A DNA stretch of 64,000 nt. Origin: Streptomyces sp. MMG1533. Its GTDB lineage: Bacteria > Actinomycetota > Actinomycetes > Streptomycetales > Streptomycetaceae. A program made the translations under genes and the position numbers. Positions 34,422 through 42,762 of the stretch are shown in pieces; the stretch's first letter is position 1, and the number at the start of each line of letters is the position of its first letter. Location of the stretch: NCBI RefSeq assembly GCF_001279775.1, contig NZ_LGDG01000260.1:102951-166950 (forward strand), read 5' to 3'. The notes beneath the pieces were generated by a model. The model ran no database searches. It was not told the DNA's origin and saw only the letters and a program-made list of their open reading frames with translations.

Positions 34422-35639
34422 ATGACGGCCTGTGCGATCGAGCCTGCGGCGGGAGACGCGGATGGTGCCGCGCGGCCGCCGTGCACCATCACGGCGGACG
34501 GCGCCTACGCGGCCCGCCTCACGCGGGACGGCGACTCCTGGTTCCCGGAGCGCTGGACCCTGGACGGCCCCGAGCCGTATGCGGTGCCACTGCCCGGCAA
34601 CCAGCCGGAGGAGCCCGGCACCGAGGTGCAGCCGATGGGCGACGGACGGGTCCTCATCCGTCGGCTGGCCGCCGGACGGCACAACTTCTCGCTCCTGTAC
34701 CCGACCGGCCCCGACACCGGCGAGCTGCCGCTGGGCGCGGTCGAGTGCCCGGACGAGGGCTCTTGGCTGCGGCTGCTGCCGCCCGCGCCGTGCGGCGAGA
34801 AGGCGTACGCCCTCGCCGTCGGCCGGCACGCCAGCGCGGTGTGGCTGGTGGCGGGCGGCGCCTTCGGGCCCGAGCACCTCGCCGAGATCCCGGGGCGCTG
34901 CTCGGGCGGGGTGTGGCTCGACCACACCGGGCGGATGCTGGCCCTTGACCGGGAGGTCGGCGGCCGTACGAAGACCGTCGTGGTCGACCTGGAGCGCGGC
35001 GGCGAGGTCTCGCCGCTGCTCCAGATCGCGGCGGACAGCGACGACCGGCTGCTGCTCGCCGACCCGGACAGCGGACTGCTGCTGATCCGCTCGGACGCAC
35101 CGTCGCCGGGGCAGGACCGGCTGGGCTGGGGGGTTCTCGGCAGCACCCTGCCGGTGCGCTTCCCGGAGTGCCTGCGGGTGTCCGGCTGCACGGTCGCCCC
35201 GTTCGCGATCCAGCCCGGCCAGATGCTGATGCCGGAGAGCTGCGCGGTGGCGCTGCGGGTCGACGGCCCGGTCGCCGGCTGGGTCGGCGTGTGGCGGCCC
35301 GCCGAGCGCCGGATGCACCATCTCCCGGCGCCCGAAGGGTGGTTGGCGGGCGCCGGGCTGTGGACCGAGGACGGGGTGCTCCACCTGCCGTACGCGACGG
35401 CCGAGACGCCGTGCGCGGTGGCACGGGTGGCGGCACCCTCGGGGGAAACGGGGGGCATGGGGGACACGGGGAGGGCGGGGGACGCGGGGGCCGAGGGTCC
35501 GGTCCGGGACGGCACGGCTACCGAGTCCACGTCGGACACGGCGTCGGACGAGCCGCCGGATCCGGACCCTTCGGCCGCCGGCGCGCCACGCCCTGTGCCC
35601 CTTCAGGAAGCACCGTTGGGGCGTCTTGTAACGAAGTAG
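34422..35639 (+). CDS. Hypothetical protein, beta-rich, Streptomyces-conserved
   Basis: A 405-residue protein with no recognised domain. Recurrent strands with GW/W and turn motifs (VWLVAGGAFGP, VWLDHTGRMLALD, LLLADPDSGLLLI, WVGVWRPAERRM) suggest a beta-propeller-like fold through residue 330. The last 70 residues are low-complexity Gly/Ala/Asp/Pro and probably disordered. There is no signal peptide, so it is likely cytoplasmic. ATG 34422 follows GGAGGTG. It stands alone, divergent from the Nif3 operon. Confidence 0.6.
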   Translation: MTACAIEPAAGDADGAARPPCTITADGAYAARLTRDGDSWFPERWTLDGPEPYAVPLPGNQPEEPGTEVQPMGDGRVLIRRLAAGRHNFSLLYPTGPDTGELPLGAVECPDEGSWLRLLPPAPCGEKAYALAVGRHASAVWLVAGGAFGPEHLAEIPGRCSGGVWLDHTGRMLALDREVGGRTKTVVVDLERGGEVSPLLQIAADSDDRLLLADPDSGLLLIRSDAPSPGQDRLGWGVLGSTLPVRFPECLRVSGCTVAPFAIQPGQMLMPESCAVALRVDGPVAGWVGVWRPAERRMHHLPAPEGWLAGAGLWTEDGVLHLPYATAETPCAVARVAAPSGETGGMGDTGRAGDAGAEGPVRDGTATESTSDTASDEPPDPDPSAAGAPRPVPLQEAPLGRLVTK

Positions 35640-35736
35640 TGGCGGTTGGCGTGGCCGCCTGGATTCGCGCCATGGGCAGCCGGTTAAACTCGCCCGGCTG
35701 TTAGAAAGATCATGTTGACGGGGTGAGTTCCTTCCG

Positions 35737-35901
35737 ATGAGTGACGCCAGCACGAACCAGCACACTGCCGACGTCCAGGAGTCCACCGGCCACGGCCGGC
35801 ACCGGGGTCCGGTCTCGGTACAGCACGACAACGAGACGGCTCAGACGGCCCCCCGCGGCCGTCACCGCAAGCCGGTCGAGCAGACCGAGTCGGCGGCCTG
35901 A
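35737..35901 (+). CDS. Small (54-residue) hydrophilic protein
   Basis: MSDASTNQHTADVQE... is a 54-residue Gln/His/Arg-rich peptide without a membrane segment, with two GRHR-type repeats (HGRHRGP and RGRHRKP). Its ATG is preceded by GGGGTGAG. A perfect hairpin terminator follows 26 bp after its stop. I recall similar short unannotated proteins in other Streptomyces genomes; no function is known. Confidence 0.6.
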   Translation: MSDASTNQHTADVQESTGHGRHRGPVSVQHDNETAQTAPRGRHRKPVEQTESAA

Positions 35902-35927
35902 ACGACGTACGGCCCTGCACGACGTAC

Positions 35928-35958
35928 GGCCCCGTCCCTCGCATGAGGGGGCGGGGCC
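35928..35958. terminator. Bidirectional hairpin terminator
   Basis: GGCCCCGTCCCTC at 35928-35940 pairs with its complement ending at 35958 around a GCAT-type loop. It lies between the small plus-strand gene and the convergent minus-strand SDR gene. Confidence 0.75.
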
Positions 35959-35967
35959 GTTCCGTGT

Positions 35968-36906
35968 CTACTCCCGCTTGAGGCCCAGCACTTCGGCCGC
36001 GGCGAACGTCTCGCCCTCCGGCCGTCCCGCGTAGTGCGCGGTGAGCAGCGCGTCCAGTTCGTCGTAGGTGAAGGTGTCCTGCTTGCTGTCGAACCTGGCC
36101 TGTACGCGGGGCCGTTCGACGATCGCGACCATGCCGCCGTGTACGACGATCAGCTGGCCGTTGACCCGCGCGGCGGCGGGCGAGGCCAAGTAGCCGACGA
36201 GCGGGGCGACATGCTCGGGGGCGAGCGGGTCCAGTGTGTCGGCGGGCCGCTCGAACCCGGCGAAGACGTCCTCGGTCATCCGGGTGCGGGCGCGCGGGCA
36301 GATGGCGTTGGCGGTCACGCCGTACTTGGCGAGCGCGAGGGCCGTCGACGTGGTGAGCCCGACGATTCCGCCCTTCGCCGCCGCGTAGTTGGGCTGCCCG
36401 GCGGAGCCCGCGAGGAAGGCCTCCGACGACGTGTTCACGATCCGCCCGTACACCGGCCCGCCCGTCGCCTTGGACCGCTCGCGCCAGTGCGCGGCCGCGA
36501 AGCGGGTGGTGTTGAAATGGCCCTTGAGGTGGACGCGGATCACCGCGTCCCACTCGTTCTCGGTCATGGAGAAGACCATGCGGTCGCGCAGGATGCCCGC
36601 GTTGTTGACCAGGATGTCCAGCCGGCCGAACTCATCGGTCGCCGACTCGACCAGTTCGCGGGCCTGTGGGAAGTCGGACACGTCCCCGGTGTGGGCGAGC
36701 GCTCTGCCGCCCGCCGCGCGTATCTCGGCCGCGACCTCCTCGGCGGGGCCGGCCGACGCCTCGCCCGAGCCGTCCCGGCCGGGCTGCCCGTAGTCGTTGA
36801 CGACGACGGCCGCGCCGAGCCGGGCCAGCTCCAGTGCCTCGGCCCGGCCCAGGCCGCGGCCCGCGCCGGTGACGATCGCGGAGAGTCCCTCGAGTGGCAG
36901 TGACAT
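35968..36906 (-). CDS. SDR family oxidoreductase, KstR-type operon
   Basis: A 312-residue short-chain dehydrogenase. It has the cofactor motif TGAGRGLG at about residues 13-20, the NNAG segment, and YAAAKGG with the catalytic Tyr/Lys pair. It resembles the dehydrogenase part of multifunctional beta-oxidation enzymes (hydroxyacyl-CoA or hydroxysteroid type). It is third in an operon after MaoC and alcohol dehydrogenase genes, an arrangement suiting side-chain or ring beta-oxidation. Expression probably starts at the promoter before the MaoC gene, next to a KstR operator. Confidence 0.88.
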   Translation of the reverse strand: MSLPLEGLSAIVTGAGRGLGRAEALELARLGAAVVVNDYGQPGRDGSGEASAGPAEEVAAEIRAAGGRALAHTGDVSDFPQARELVESATDEFGRLDILVNNAGILRDRMVFSMTENEWDAVIRVHLKGHFNTTRFAAAHWRERSKATGGPVYGRIVNTSSEAFLAGSAGQPNYAAAKGGIVGLTTSTALALAKYGVTANAICPRARTRMTEDVFAGFERPADTLDPLAPEHVAPLVGYLASPAAARVNGQLIVVHGGMVAIVERPRVQARFDSKQDTFTYDELDALLTAHYAGRPEGETFAAAEVLGLKRE

Positions 36907-36915
36907 CCGGGGTCC

Positions 36916-37992
36916 TCAGATCTCGATGCAGGTACGGAGGGCCGTGCCCGTCCGCATCTGGTCGAGCGCCTCATTGATCTCGCTCAGCGGCACCCGGTGG
37001 GTGATCAGGCCGTCCAGGTCGACGCGGCCGGCCCGCCACAGGGCGATGGTCCGCTCGTAGGAGCGCAGGACGTCTCCGCCGCCGTACATGGACGGCAGGA
37101 TGCGCTTCTCGTCGAAGAACAGCTCGAACATGTTGAGCTGGAGGAAGTCGTCCAGGGCGCCCGCGCCGACGACGACCAGGGTGCCGCCGCGCCGCGTGGT
37201 GTCGTACGCCGTCCGCGCGGTGGCGGAGCGGCCGACGACCTCGAAGACGTAGTCGAAGCCCTCGCCGCCGGTGACCTGTTGTTTGGCGTCCGCCAGCTCG
37301 TCGGGCGAAACGGCCCTGCTCGCACCGAACTTGAGCGCGGACTCGCGGCGCGAGGCGACCGGGTCGACGGCGACGATCTCGGCGGCGCCCCTCAGGCGCG
37401 CGCCCTGGATGGCGGAGATGCCGACACCGCCGCAGCCGATGACGGCGACCGACGAACCGGCCTCCACGTCCGCGGTGTTGAGCGCTGCGCCGAGGCCCGT
37501 CGTCACCCCGCAGCCGATCAGGGCCGCGATGTCGAAGGGCACGTCGTCGGGTATCGGCACCGCGCAGCCGGCGTCGACCACGACCTCCTCGGCGAAGGTG
37601 CCGGTGCCGGCGAAGCCGAAGAGGTCACCGCCGGGGCGCCGGAAGTTGGGGGTGCCCGCGTTCATGAACCCGGCCAGGCACAGCTCGGTCTGGCCGCGCT
37701 TGCAGGCGGGACAGACTCCGCAGGCGGGCAGCCAGCAGACGACGACCCGGTCGCCGGGCTTCAAGTTGCTTACTCCCTGCCCGACTTCGAGGACCTCGCC
37801 CGCGCCCTCGTGCCCGGGGACGAACGGCGCCGGCTGCGGCAGCACGCCGCCCATCGCGGACAGGTCCGAGTGGCACAGGCCGGTGGCCCGCACCCGGATC
37901 CTCGCCTTGCCGGGACCGAAGCCCACCGCCTCGACGTCGTCGAGGACCTCCAGCTTGTCCTGGCCGATCTCGTGCAGTACGGCTGCGCGCAT
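36916..37992 (-). CDS. Zinc-type alcohol dehydrogenase
   Basis: A 358-residue medium-chain dehydrogenase/reductase. Catalytic zinc ligands are seen in TGLCHSD and GHEGAGEV; the structural zinc cysteines lie in CPACKRGQTELC; the Rossmann glycines are in VIGCGGVGI. The frame continues to 38028, but the ATG at 37992 has GGGGAG nine bases upstream and starts MRAAVLHE, the normal beginning. It sits between the MaoC and SDR genes on one transcript. It oxidises an alcohol or hydroxyl on a lipid- or steroid-like substrate, an inference from the KstR context. Confidence 0.9.
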   Translation of the reverse strand: MRAAVLHEIGQDKLEVLDDVEAVGFGPGKARIRVRATGLCHSDLSAMGGVLPQPAPFVPGHEGAGEVLEVGQGVSNLKPGDRVVVCWLPACGVCPACKRGQTELCLAGFMNAGTPNFRRPGGDLFGFAGTGTFAEEVVVDAGCAVPIPDDVPFDIAALIGCGVTTGLGAALNTADVEAGSSVAVIGCGGVGISAIQGARLRGAAEIVAVDPVASRRESALKFGASRAVSPDELADAKQQVTGGEGFDYVFEVVGRSATARTAYDTTRRGGTLVVVGAGALDDFLQLNMFELFFDEKRILPSMYGGGDVLRSYERTIALWRAGRVDLDGLITHRVPLSEINEALDQMRTGTALRTCIEI

Positions 37993-38083
37993 GGTGCGGC
38001 TCCCCTCGACTGTGGGCAGGCAGATCAACTGTGGTCGGGTTAGAGGCCGTTCCCGGATGTGGCCGTCCCGGATGTGGCCGTTC

Positions 38084-38941
38084 TCAGGTGTGTCGCACGA
38101 CGGTGTCGGCGAGGACCGCGGCGTCGTCCCGTTCGACCGCGCTCACGGCGACCCGCACCGAGCCCTCCCGCCGCCACATGCGCACACGCAGGGTCTCGCC
38201 CGGGTACACGACTCCGGCGAACCGGGTGGCGTAGCCGCGCACCCGGGTCACGTCCCCGCCGAGCAGCGTGTCGACGACCGCCTTGAGCGTGATGCCGTAG
38301 GTGCACAGTCCGTGCAGGATGGGCCGCTCGAACCCGGCGACCTTGGCGAACTCCGGGTCGGCGTGCAGCGGGTTCCGGTCGCCGGAGAGGCGGTAGAGGA
38401 GGGCCTGGTCCTCGCGGATCGGCCGCTCCACGACCCGGTCCGGCTCGCCCTCGATCGGTTCGAGGCGGGCGGAGGGACCGCGGTCGCCGCCCCAGCCGCC
38501 TTCTCCGCGTACGAAGATCTGGGCGTCGTTGGTCCACAACGGGCCGTCGGCGTCGGCGACCTCGGTGCGCATCACGAGGACGGCCGCCTTGCCCTTGTCG
38601 TACACGCCGGCGATGCGGGAGGTCGCGGTGGCCGTGCCCTCCGACGGCAGGGGGCGGTGGATCTCCAGGCTCTGGCCGCCGTGCAGGACGCGGGCCAGGT
38701 CGACGTCGACGCCGGGCATGGACAGACCGCTGATCACCCCGGGCGATCCGGCGCCCGCGACGGTGGCGAAGCTCGGCAGGACGTGCAGCCGGGACTCCAG
38801 GGTGTAGCGCAGCTCGTCGGGGTCCGTGGCGGGGATGCCCGCGCCGATGCCCAGGTGGTAGAGCTGGACGTCCTTCACGCTCCACGCGATCTCGCCGGAA
38901 CGGGGCTCGGCGGCCAGGGCCTTGGCGGCGTCGATGGGCAA
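38084..38941 (-). CDS. MaoC-like (R)-specific enoyl-CoA hydratase
   Basis: A 285-residue double hot-dog protein. The C-terminal hydratase motif is complete: YRLSGDRNPLHADPEFAKVAGF with Asp and His of the catalytic pair, then ILHGLCTYG. The N-terminal hot-dog half is degenerate, as usual. It hydrates trans-2-enoyl-CoA to the (R)-3-hydroxy product in beta-oxidation of lipids or steroid side chains. The start is a TTG at 38941 with GGAG five bases upstream; the frame runs open far beyond it into unrelated sequence. It is first in the MaoC-ADH-SDR operon, 78 bp from a perfect KstR-type operator. Confidence 0.88.
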   Translation of the reverse strand: MPIDAAKALAAEPRSGEIAWSVKDVQLYHLGIGAGIPATDPDELRYTLESRLHVLPSFATVAGAGSPGVISGLSMPGVDVDLARVLHGGQSLEIHRPLPSEGTATATSRIAGVYDKGKAAVLVMRTEVADADGPLWTNDAQIFVRGEGGWGGDRGPSARLEPIEGEPDRVVERPIREDQALLYRLSGDRNPLHADPEFAKVAGFERPILHGLCTYGITLKAVVDTLLGGDVTRVRGYATRFAGVVYPGETLRVRMWRREGSVRVAVSAVERDDAAVLADTVVRHT

Positions 38942-39018
38942 GGTGGCTCCTGAAGGCTCAGAGACCTCGGTACGGCCGTCCGCACCGTCGGCCGCACCGA
39001 GGTCGACACGGGCCGATC

Positions 39019-39032
39019 TAGAACGCGTTCCA
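39019..39032. promoter_or_regulatory. KstR-type operator upstream of the MaoC operon
   Basis: TAGAACGCGTTCCA fits TnnAACnnGTTnnA, the operator of the TetR-family repressor KstR in mycobacteria, at every fixed position. It lies 78 bp upstream of the MaoC gene start. A kstR-like gene is present at 55634 with its own site. Confidence 0.75.
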
Positions 39033-39197
39033 GTCCGGCGCCCCCTGTATAGCCCAGCGCTCCGCAGTTGTGAAGGCTCCTGACGGAGTGTCAGTTCGCA
39101 GGCCCCGGGTGGCCGTCGGAGCGGCGTCCCGTGACATTTGTCCTGTCGACGTCCGTACAAGCGCATCTGCCGGGCGGGCCGCCGGGTGCGTAGCGTC

Positions 39198-40538
39198 ATG
39201 GCCATGTCCGAACGAAGGAACAGGGGCGGGTCCCGGCTGCGCGGTATCTCGTGCCGACTGGACGCCTGGCAACCGGCGTACCAGCACGCGCAGGAGCATC
39301 GGTGGTACTCCGAGGACGAGAAGGTCCGCCTCAAGGCCGAGTGCAGGGCCGCGAAGAAGGCCGGGAACATCCCCGTGCGCCCGGGGCCCCCGCCCAGCGG
39401 CTTCAGCCTGCTGCCGTGGCTGCTGATGGGGATGGGTTCCCTCTCCAACCTCTTCCAGGGCGACACCCCCAACCCCTGGATCGGCGGCCTCGGCCTCCTC
39501 ACCTTCAACTCCCTCTACGTCTACGTGGCGTTCCGCGCCTTCATCAGGCAGACGCGGGAGGCCACCTCGACCCGGGTGGCGCTGGCGCTCATGGGGCTGG
39601 TGACCTGCGCTCTGGCCATCGGATACGGCGGCAACTGGCTGCTGTTCTTCCCTCTGTTCGGCCTCGCGACGGGCGCGGTCGTGCGGATGCCGCACCTGCG
39701 CTGGGCCGGCACGGCCGTGGCGGTACTCGCCGGCGCGGTCTCCGTCAGCCGCGAGGGCTGGGGCGGCCTCGACACCGCCTACGCGACCTGGATCTCGACG
39801 ATGGTGACGGCGGCGATCCTCTCCCTGTCCGAAGCGGTACGGGAGTTGACGGCGGCCCGCGAGCAGCTCGCCCGGCGCGCGGTCGAGGAGGAGCGGCTGC
39901 GCTTCTCCCGCGATCTGCACGACCTGCTGGGGCACACCATGTCGGTGATCGTGGTGAAGGCGGAGGCGGCCCGCCGGCTGGCCGACCGCGACCTGACGGC
40001 GGCGCTGGACCAGATCACCGACATCGAGTCCGTCGGCCGGCAGGCCCTGACCGAGATCCGTGAGGCGGTGACCGGCTACCGCGAGGGCAGCCTCGACACC
40101 GAACTCGACCGGGCCCGCTCGGTGCTCCCGGCCGCGGGCATCGAACCCGTCGTCCGTCGTTCCGGCCCGCCCCTGGCCGCCCAGACGGAGGCGCTGCTGG
40201 GCTGGGTGGTCCGGGAGGCGGTCACCAACGCCGTACGGCACAGTGGGGCGACGCGCTGCGAGATCGCCGTGGAGGGCGCGCCGGAACGGGCCCGCGTACG
40301 CGTCACCGACGACGGCCAAGGGCCGTCCACCGCCGCGGAAACCCTCCCCGCCGCCCCGGGCATCGGCGGAACGGGCCTGAAAGGGCTGCGGGAGCGGCTC
40401 GCGGCGGCGGGCGGGTCGCTGGAGGCGGGGCCGGGGGCGCGGGGTGGGTTCGTGGTGACAGCGGAACTTCCGGTGGGTTCGGTGGAGTTGACGGAGGCGG
40501 TCGCCGAGGCGCGTACGGCGGCCCCTCGGCCCTCTTGA
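39198..40538 (+). CDS. Sensor histidine kinase (NarL/DesK class)
   Basis: A 446-residue kinase. A membrane part with four or five helices (LLPWLLMGMGSL, GLGLLTFNSLYVYVAF and after) spans about residues 55-200. The phosphoacceptor box is SRDLHDLLGHTMSV with the His, and the HATPase domain has REAVTNAVRHSGA and GIGGTGLKGLRERLAAAGG. The start is taken at ATG 39198, since the 20 residues before it are not coding-like. Its response regulator follows 132 bp downstream. The signal is unknown; such pairs commonly answer membrane or envelope stress. Confidence 0.88.
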   Translation: MAMSERRNRGGSRLRGISCRLDAWQPAYQHAQEHRWYSEDEKVRLKAECRAAKKAGNIPVRPGPPPSGFSLLPWLLMGMGSLSNLFQGDTPNPWIGGLGLLTFNSLYVYVAFRAFIRQTREATSTRVALALMGLVTCALAIGYGGNWLLFFPLFGLATGAVVRMPHLRWAGTAVAVLAGAVSVSREGWGGLDTAYATWISTMVTAAILSLSEAVRELTAAREQLARRAVEEERLRFSRDLHDLLGHTMSVIVVKAEAARRLADRDLTAALDQITDIESVGRQALTEIREAVTGYREGSLDTELDRARSVLPAAGIEPVVRRSGPPLAAQTEALLGWVVREAVTNAVRHSGATRCEIAVEGAPERARVRVTDDGQGPSTAAETLPAAPGIGGTGLKGLRERLAAAGGSLEAGPGARGGFVVTAELPVGSVELTEAVAEARTAAPRPS

Positions 40539-40670
40539 CCATGCAGCGGCGCCTCACCCCCCGAGCCGGTGGAACCGCCCCAGGTCGTGGTCGGCGTCCA
40601 GCACCTCAGGCAGCGGGCTCCGCCACCGCCGTACAGCCCAGGTCCGACCGCCGCGCCCTACCCTTGGGCC

Positions 40671-41312
40671 GTGAACGAGATGCCGCGTGACCACCGGCCC
40701 GCCAGATCGATCAGAGTCCTGCTCGCCGAGGATCAGGGGATGCTGCGCGGGGCACTCGCCCTGCTGCTCGGGATGGAGGCGGACATCGAGGTCGTGGCCC
40801 AGGTGGCGGCCGGGGACGCCATCGTGGACGCGGCCCTGACCCACCGCCCCGACGTGGCCCTCCTCGACATCGAACTGCCCGGAATGAGCGGCCTGGACGC
40901 CGCCGCCGCACTCCGCGACGAGGCACCCGACTGCCGCGTGCTGATCCTCACCACCTTCGGCCGGCCCGGCTATCTGCGCCGGGCCATGGAGGCCGGAGCC
41001 GCGGGGTTCCTCGTCAAGGACGGCCCCGTGGAGGAGCTGGCCGCGGCGATCCGCCGGGTACTGACCGGCGAGACCGTCATCGACCCCGCCCTCGCCGCGG
41101 CCGCACTCAGCGCCGGCCCCAACCCGCTCACGCCCCGCGAGTGCGACGTCCTCAACGCCTCGTCGGACGGCGCCACCGTCGCCGACATCGCCACCAAGCT
41201 CCACCTCTCGGAGTCCACGGTCCGCAACTACCTCTCCTCCGCCATCGGCAAGACAGGCACCCGCAACCGCACGGAGGCGCTGCGGGAGGCCCGGCAGCAG
41301 GGGTGGCTGTAA
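40671..41312 (+). CDS. LuxR/NarL-type response regulator
   Basis: A 213-residue DNA-binding response regulator. The receiver domain has acidic residues AEDQ, the phosphoacceptor Asp in VALLDIELPGMSG, and the Lys in FLVKDGP. The LuxR-type HTH near the C-terminus reads LTPRECDVLNASSDG and LSESTVRNYLSSAIGKTG. I take the GTG at 40671; sequence between 40569 and 40671 is proline-rich and not conserved. It pairs with the upstream histidine kinase. Confidence 0.9.
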   Translation: MNEMPRDHRPARSIRVLLAEDQGMLRGALALLLGMEADIEVVAQVAAGDAIVDAALTHRPDVALLDIELPGMSGLDAAAALRDEAPDCRVLILTTFGRPGYLRRAMEAGAAGFLVKDGPVEELAAAIRRVLTGETVIDPALAAAALSAGPNPLTPRECDVLNASSDGATVADIATKLHLSESTVRNYLSSAIGKTGTRNRTEALREARQQGWL

Positions 41313-41332
41313 CCGGGATCATCGCGTCGCGC

Positions 41333-42148
41333 CTACCCCGTCACCTCCACCGACTTGTACTCCGTCCCCTTCGGCGCCAGGCAGACGAACCAGTTCACCG
41401 GGGAGCCGTCGGCCGTGCGGATCGCCGGGGTGTCGGTGGACACCTCCTCGTTCGGCGCGGGCTTGTTCACCTCGGTGGTCGTGCCGTCCTTCCAGGTGCA
41501 GGTGACCTCCTGGGCGGTCTTGGCGACCTGGCCCAGGACCAGGCGCTGAGGGCCGTCGGAACCGATCCCCAGTGCCATCGCGGCGGATTCGATGTCCGTG
41601 CCGGACATGGTGTGGTCGATACCGGTGAACACGTCCTCCATCACCGTCGAACCCTTGTCACCGTCGCCCCGGTTCACGAAGAACGAGCTCTTGCCGACCA
41701 GTTGTGATGCCCCGCCCTCCGGAGGCGTGACCCCGAACTCGGCCATCTCGGCCAGCTGGCCCTGCGCCTCCGCCTCGTCGCGCGGCGCCGCCCACACGTC
41801 GATCAGGACCTGCCACTTCTTGCCGTTCTCCGTGCCGGTCGCCAGTGTGGTCCGCTGGGGCGAGAACACGTCCGGCGACGCGGTCACCGACGGCTGCGTG
41901 GCCAACGGAGCCACCCGTCCCCCGCCCCCGCCCGGCAGCCCGGTGACCGCCAGCGTGGCCGAGGAGCCTGCCAGCGCCAGGGCCGTGGCCGCCGCCACCG
42001 CCATGCGCCGCGCCTTACGGCGACGCCCGCCGCGGATCACCGCCTGGTAGGGGGCTATACCGATCTCGACCTCGTCCGTGGCGTCGGCCAGCAGGACGGC
42101 GATGTCGCTGTTCGCCATGTGGTGGTTCGTCTCCCGGTCCGCGCTCAT
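41333..42148 (-). CDS. Membrane-anchored protein coupled to an ECF sigma factor
   Basis: A 271-residue protein. About 45 cytoplasmic residues precede one transmembrane helix (RRMAVAAATALALAGSSATLAVTG), then a long extracytoplasmic part of about 190 residues. Its ATG overlaps the stop of the sigma factor gene (ATGA). By position it could be an anti-sigma factor or a signal partner, but it has no recognisable zinc-binding anti-sigma HxxxCxxC motif, so the role is uncertain. The outer domain has two cysteines (VTCTWKDG, WFVCLAPKG) that may form a disulfide. Confidence 0.7.
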   Translation of the reverse strand: MSADRETNHHMANSDIAVLLADATDEVEIGIAPYQAVIRGGRRRKARRMAVAAATALALAGSSATLAVTGLPGGGGGRVAPLATQPSVTASPDVFSPQRTTLATGTENGKKWQVLIDVWAAPRDEAEAQGQLAEMAEFGVTPPEGGASQLVGKSSFFVNRGDGDKGSTVMEDVFTGIDHTMSGTDIESAAMALGIGSDGPQRLVLGQVAKTAQEVTCTWKDGTTTEVNKPAPNEEVSTDTPAIRTADGSPVNWFVCLAPKGTEYKSVEVTG

Positions 42149-42687
42149 CAGTTCCGCCCTCCGCTCGTCACCATGTCGGCCAGACCCGGTATGGCGCGGA
42201 GCTTCGCGATCCCCTTGGCCGCGTTGCTCTTCACCGCGCCCACCGAACAGCCCATCGCCTCGGCCGTCTGCGTCTCGGTCAGGTCCTCCCAGTACCGCAG
42301 GACCACCGCCTCCCGCTGCCGCGGGGGCAGTTGGGCGAGCGCCGTCAGAAGGGCGCTGCGGTCCTCCGCCTGGGCCATGCGGTCACCGCTGTCGGCGACC
42401 TCCCGCACCAGCCCCGAGTCGTCCCTGGGCGCCAGGAACTCCTTGAGGCGCCTGCGGTGCTTGCGTGCGTGCGCGTTGATCATCACGCGCCGTACGTACG
42501 CCTCCGGCTCGTCCGCCGAGCCGACCCTGCGCCAGGCCACATAGACCTGTTCGAGCGTCGACTGGACCAGGTCCTCCGCGGCGTGCTGCTCCCCCGTGAG
42601 GAGAAATGCCGTCCGCATCAGCCGCGGCCAGCGGCCGATGACGAAGCTCTGGAACTCCTTGTCCCGAGCCTCCTTGCGATCCCCCAT
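42148..42687 (-). CDS. SigE-family ECF RNA polymerase sigma factor
   Basis: A 179-residue extracytoplasmic-function sigma factor. Sigma region 2 includes RLMRTAFLLTGEQHAAEDLVQ and YVRRVMINAHARKHRR; region 4 includes LPPRQREAVVLRYWEDLTETQTAEAMGCSVGAVKSN. This is the short SigE-type group abundant in Streptomyces. ATG 42687 has GGAGG five bases upstream. It is followed by an overlapping membrane protein gene that probably controls its release. The target promoter is not visible. Confidence 0.9.
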   Translation of the reverse strand: MGDRKEARDKEFQSFVIGRWPRLMRTAFLLTGEQHAAEDLVQSTLEQVYVAWRRVGSADEPEAYVRRVMINAHARKHRRRLKEFLAPRDDSGLVREVADSGDRMAQAEDRSALLTALAQLPPRQREAVVLRYWEDLTETQTAEAMGCSVGAVKSNAAKGIAKLRAIPGLADMVTSGGRN

Positions 42688-42762
42688 GGGCACCTCCTAG
42701 ATGTCTCAAGGAGTCCATGGACCGCCCGGACCGTTGCCTCGCCCCACAGAAATATTTCCGCG

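Noticed and set aside
41333..42148. Zinc-binding anti-sigma factor (ZAS) assignment
   Set aside because: The cytoplasmic part lacks the HxxxCxxC motif; only the position beside the sigma factor supports it.
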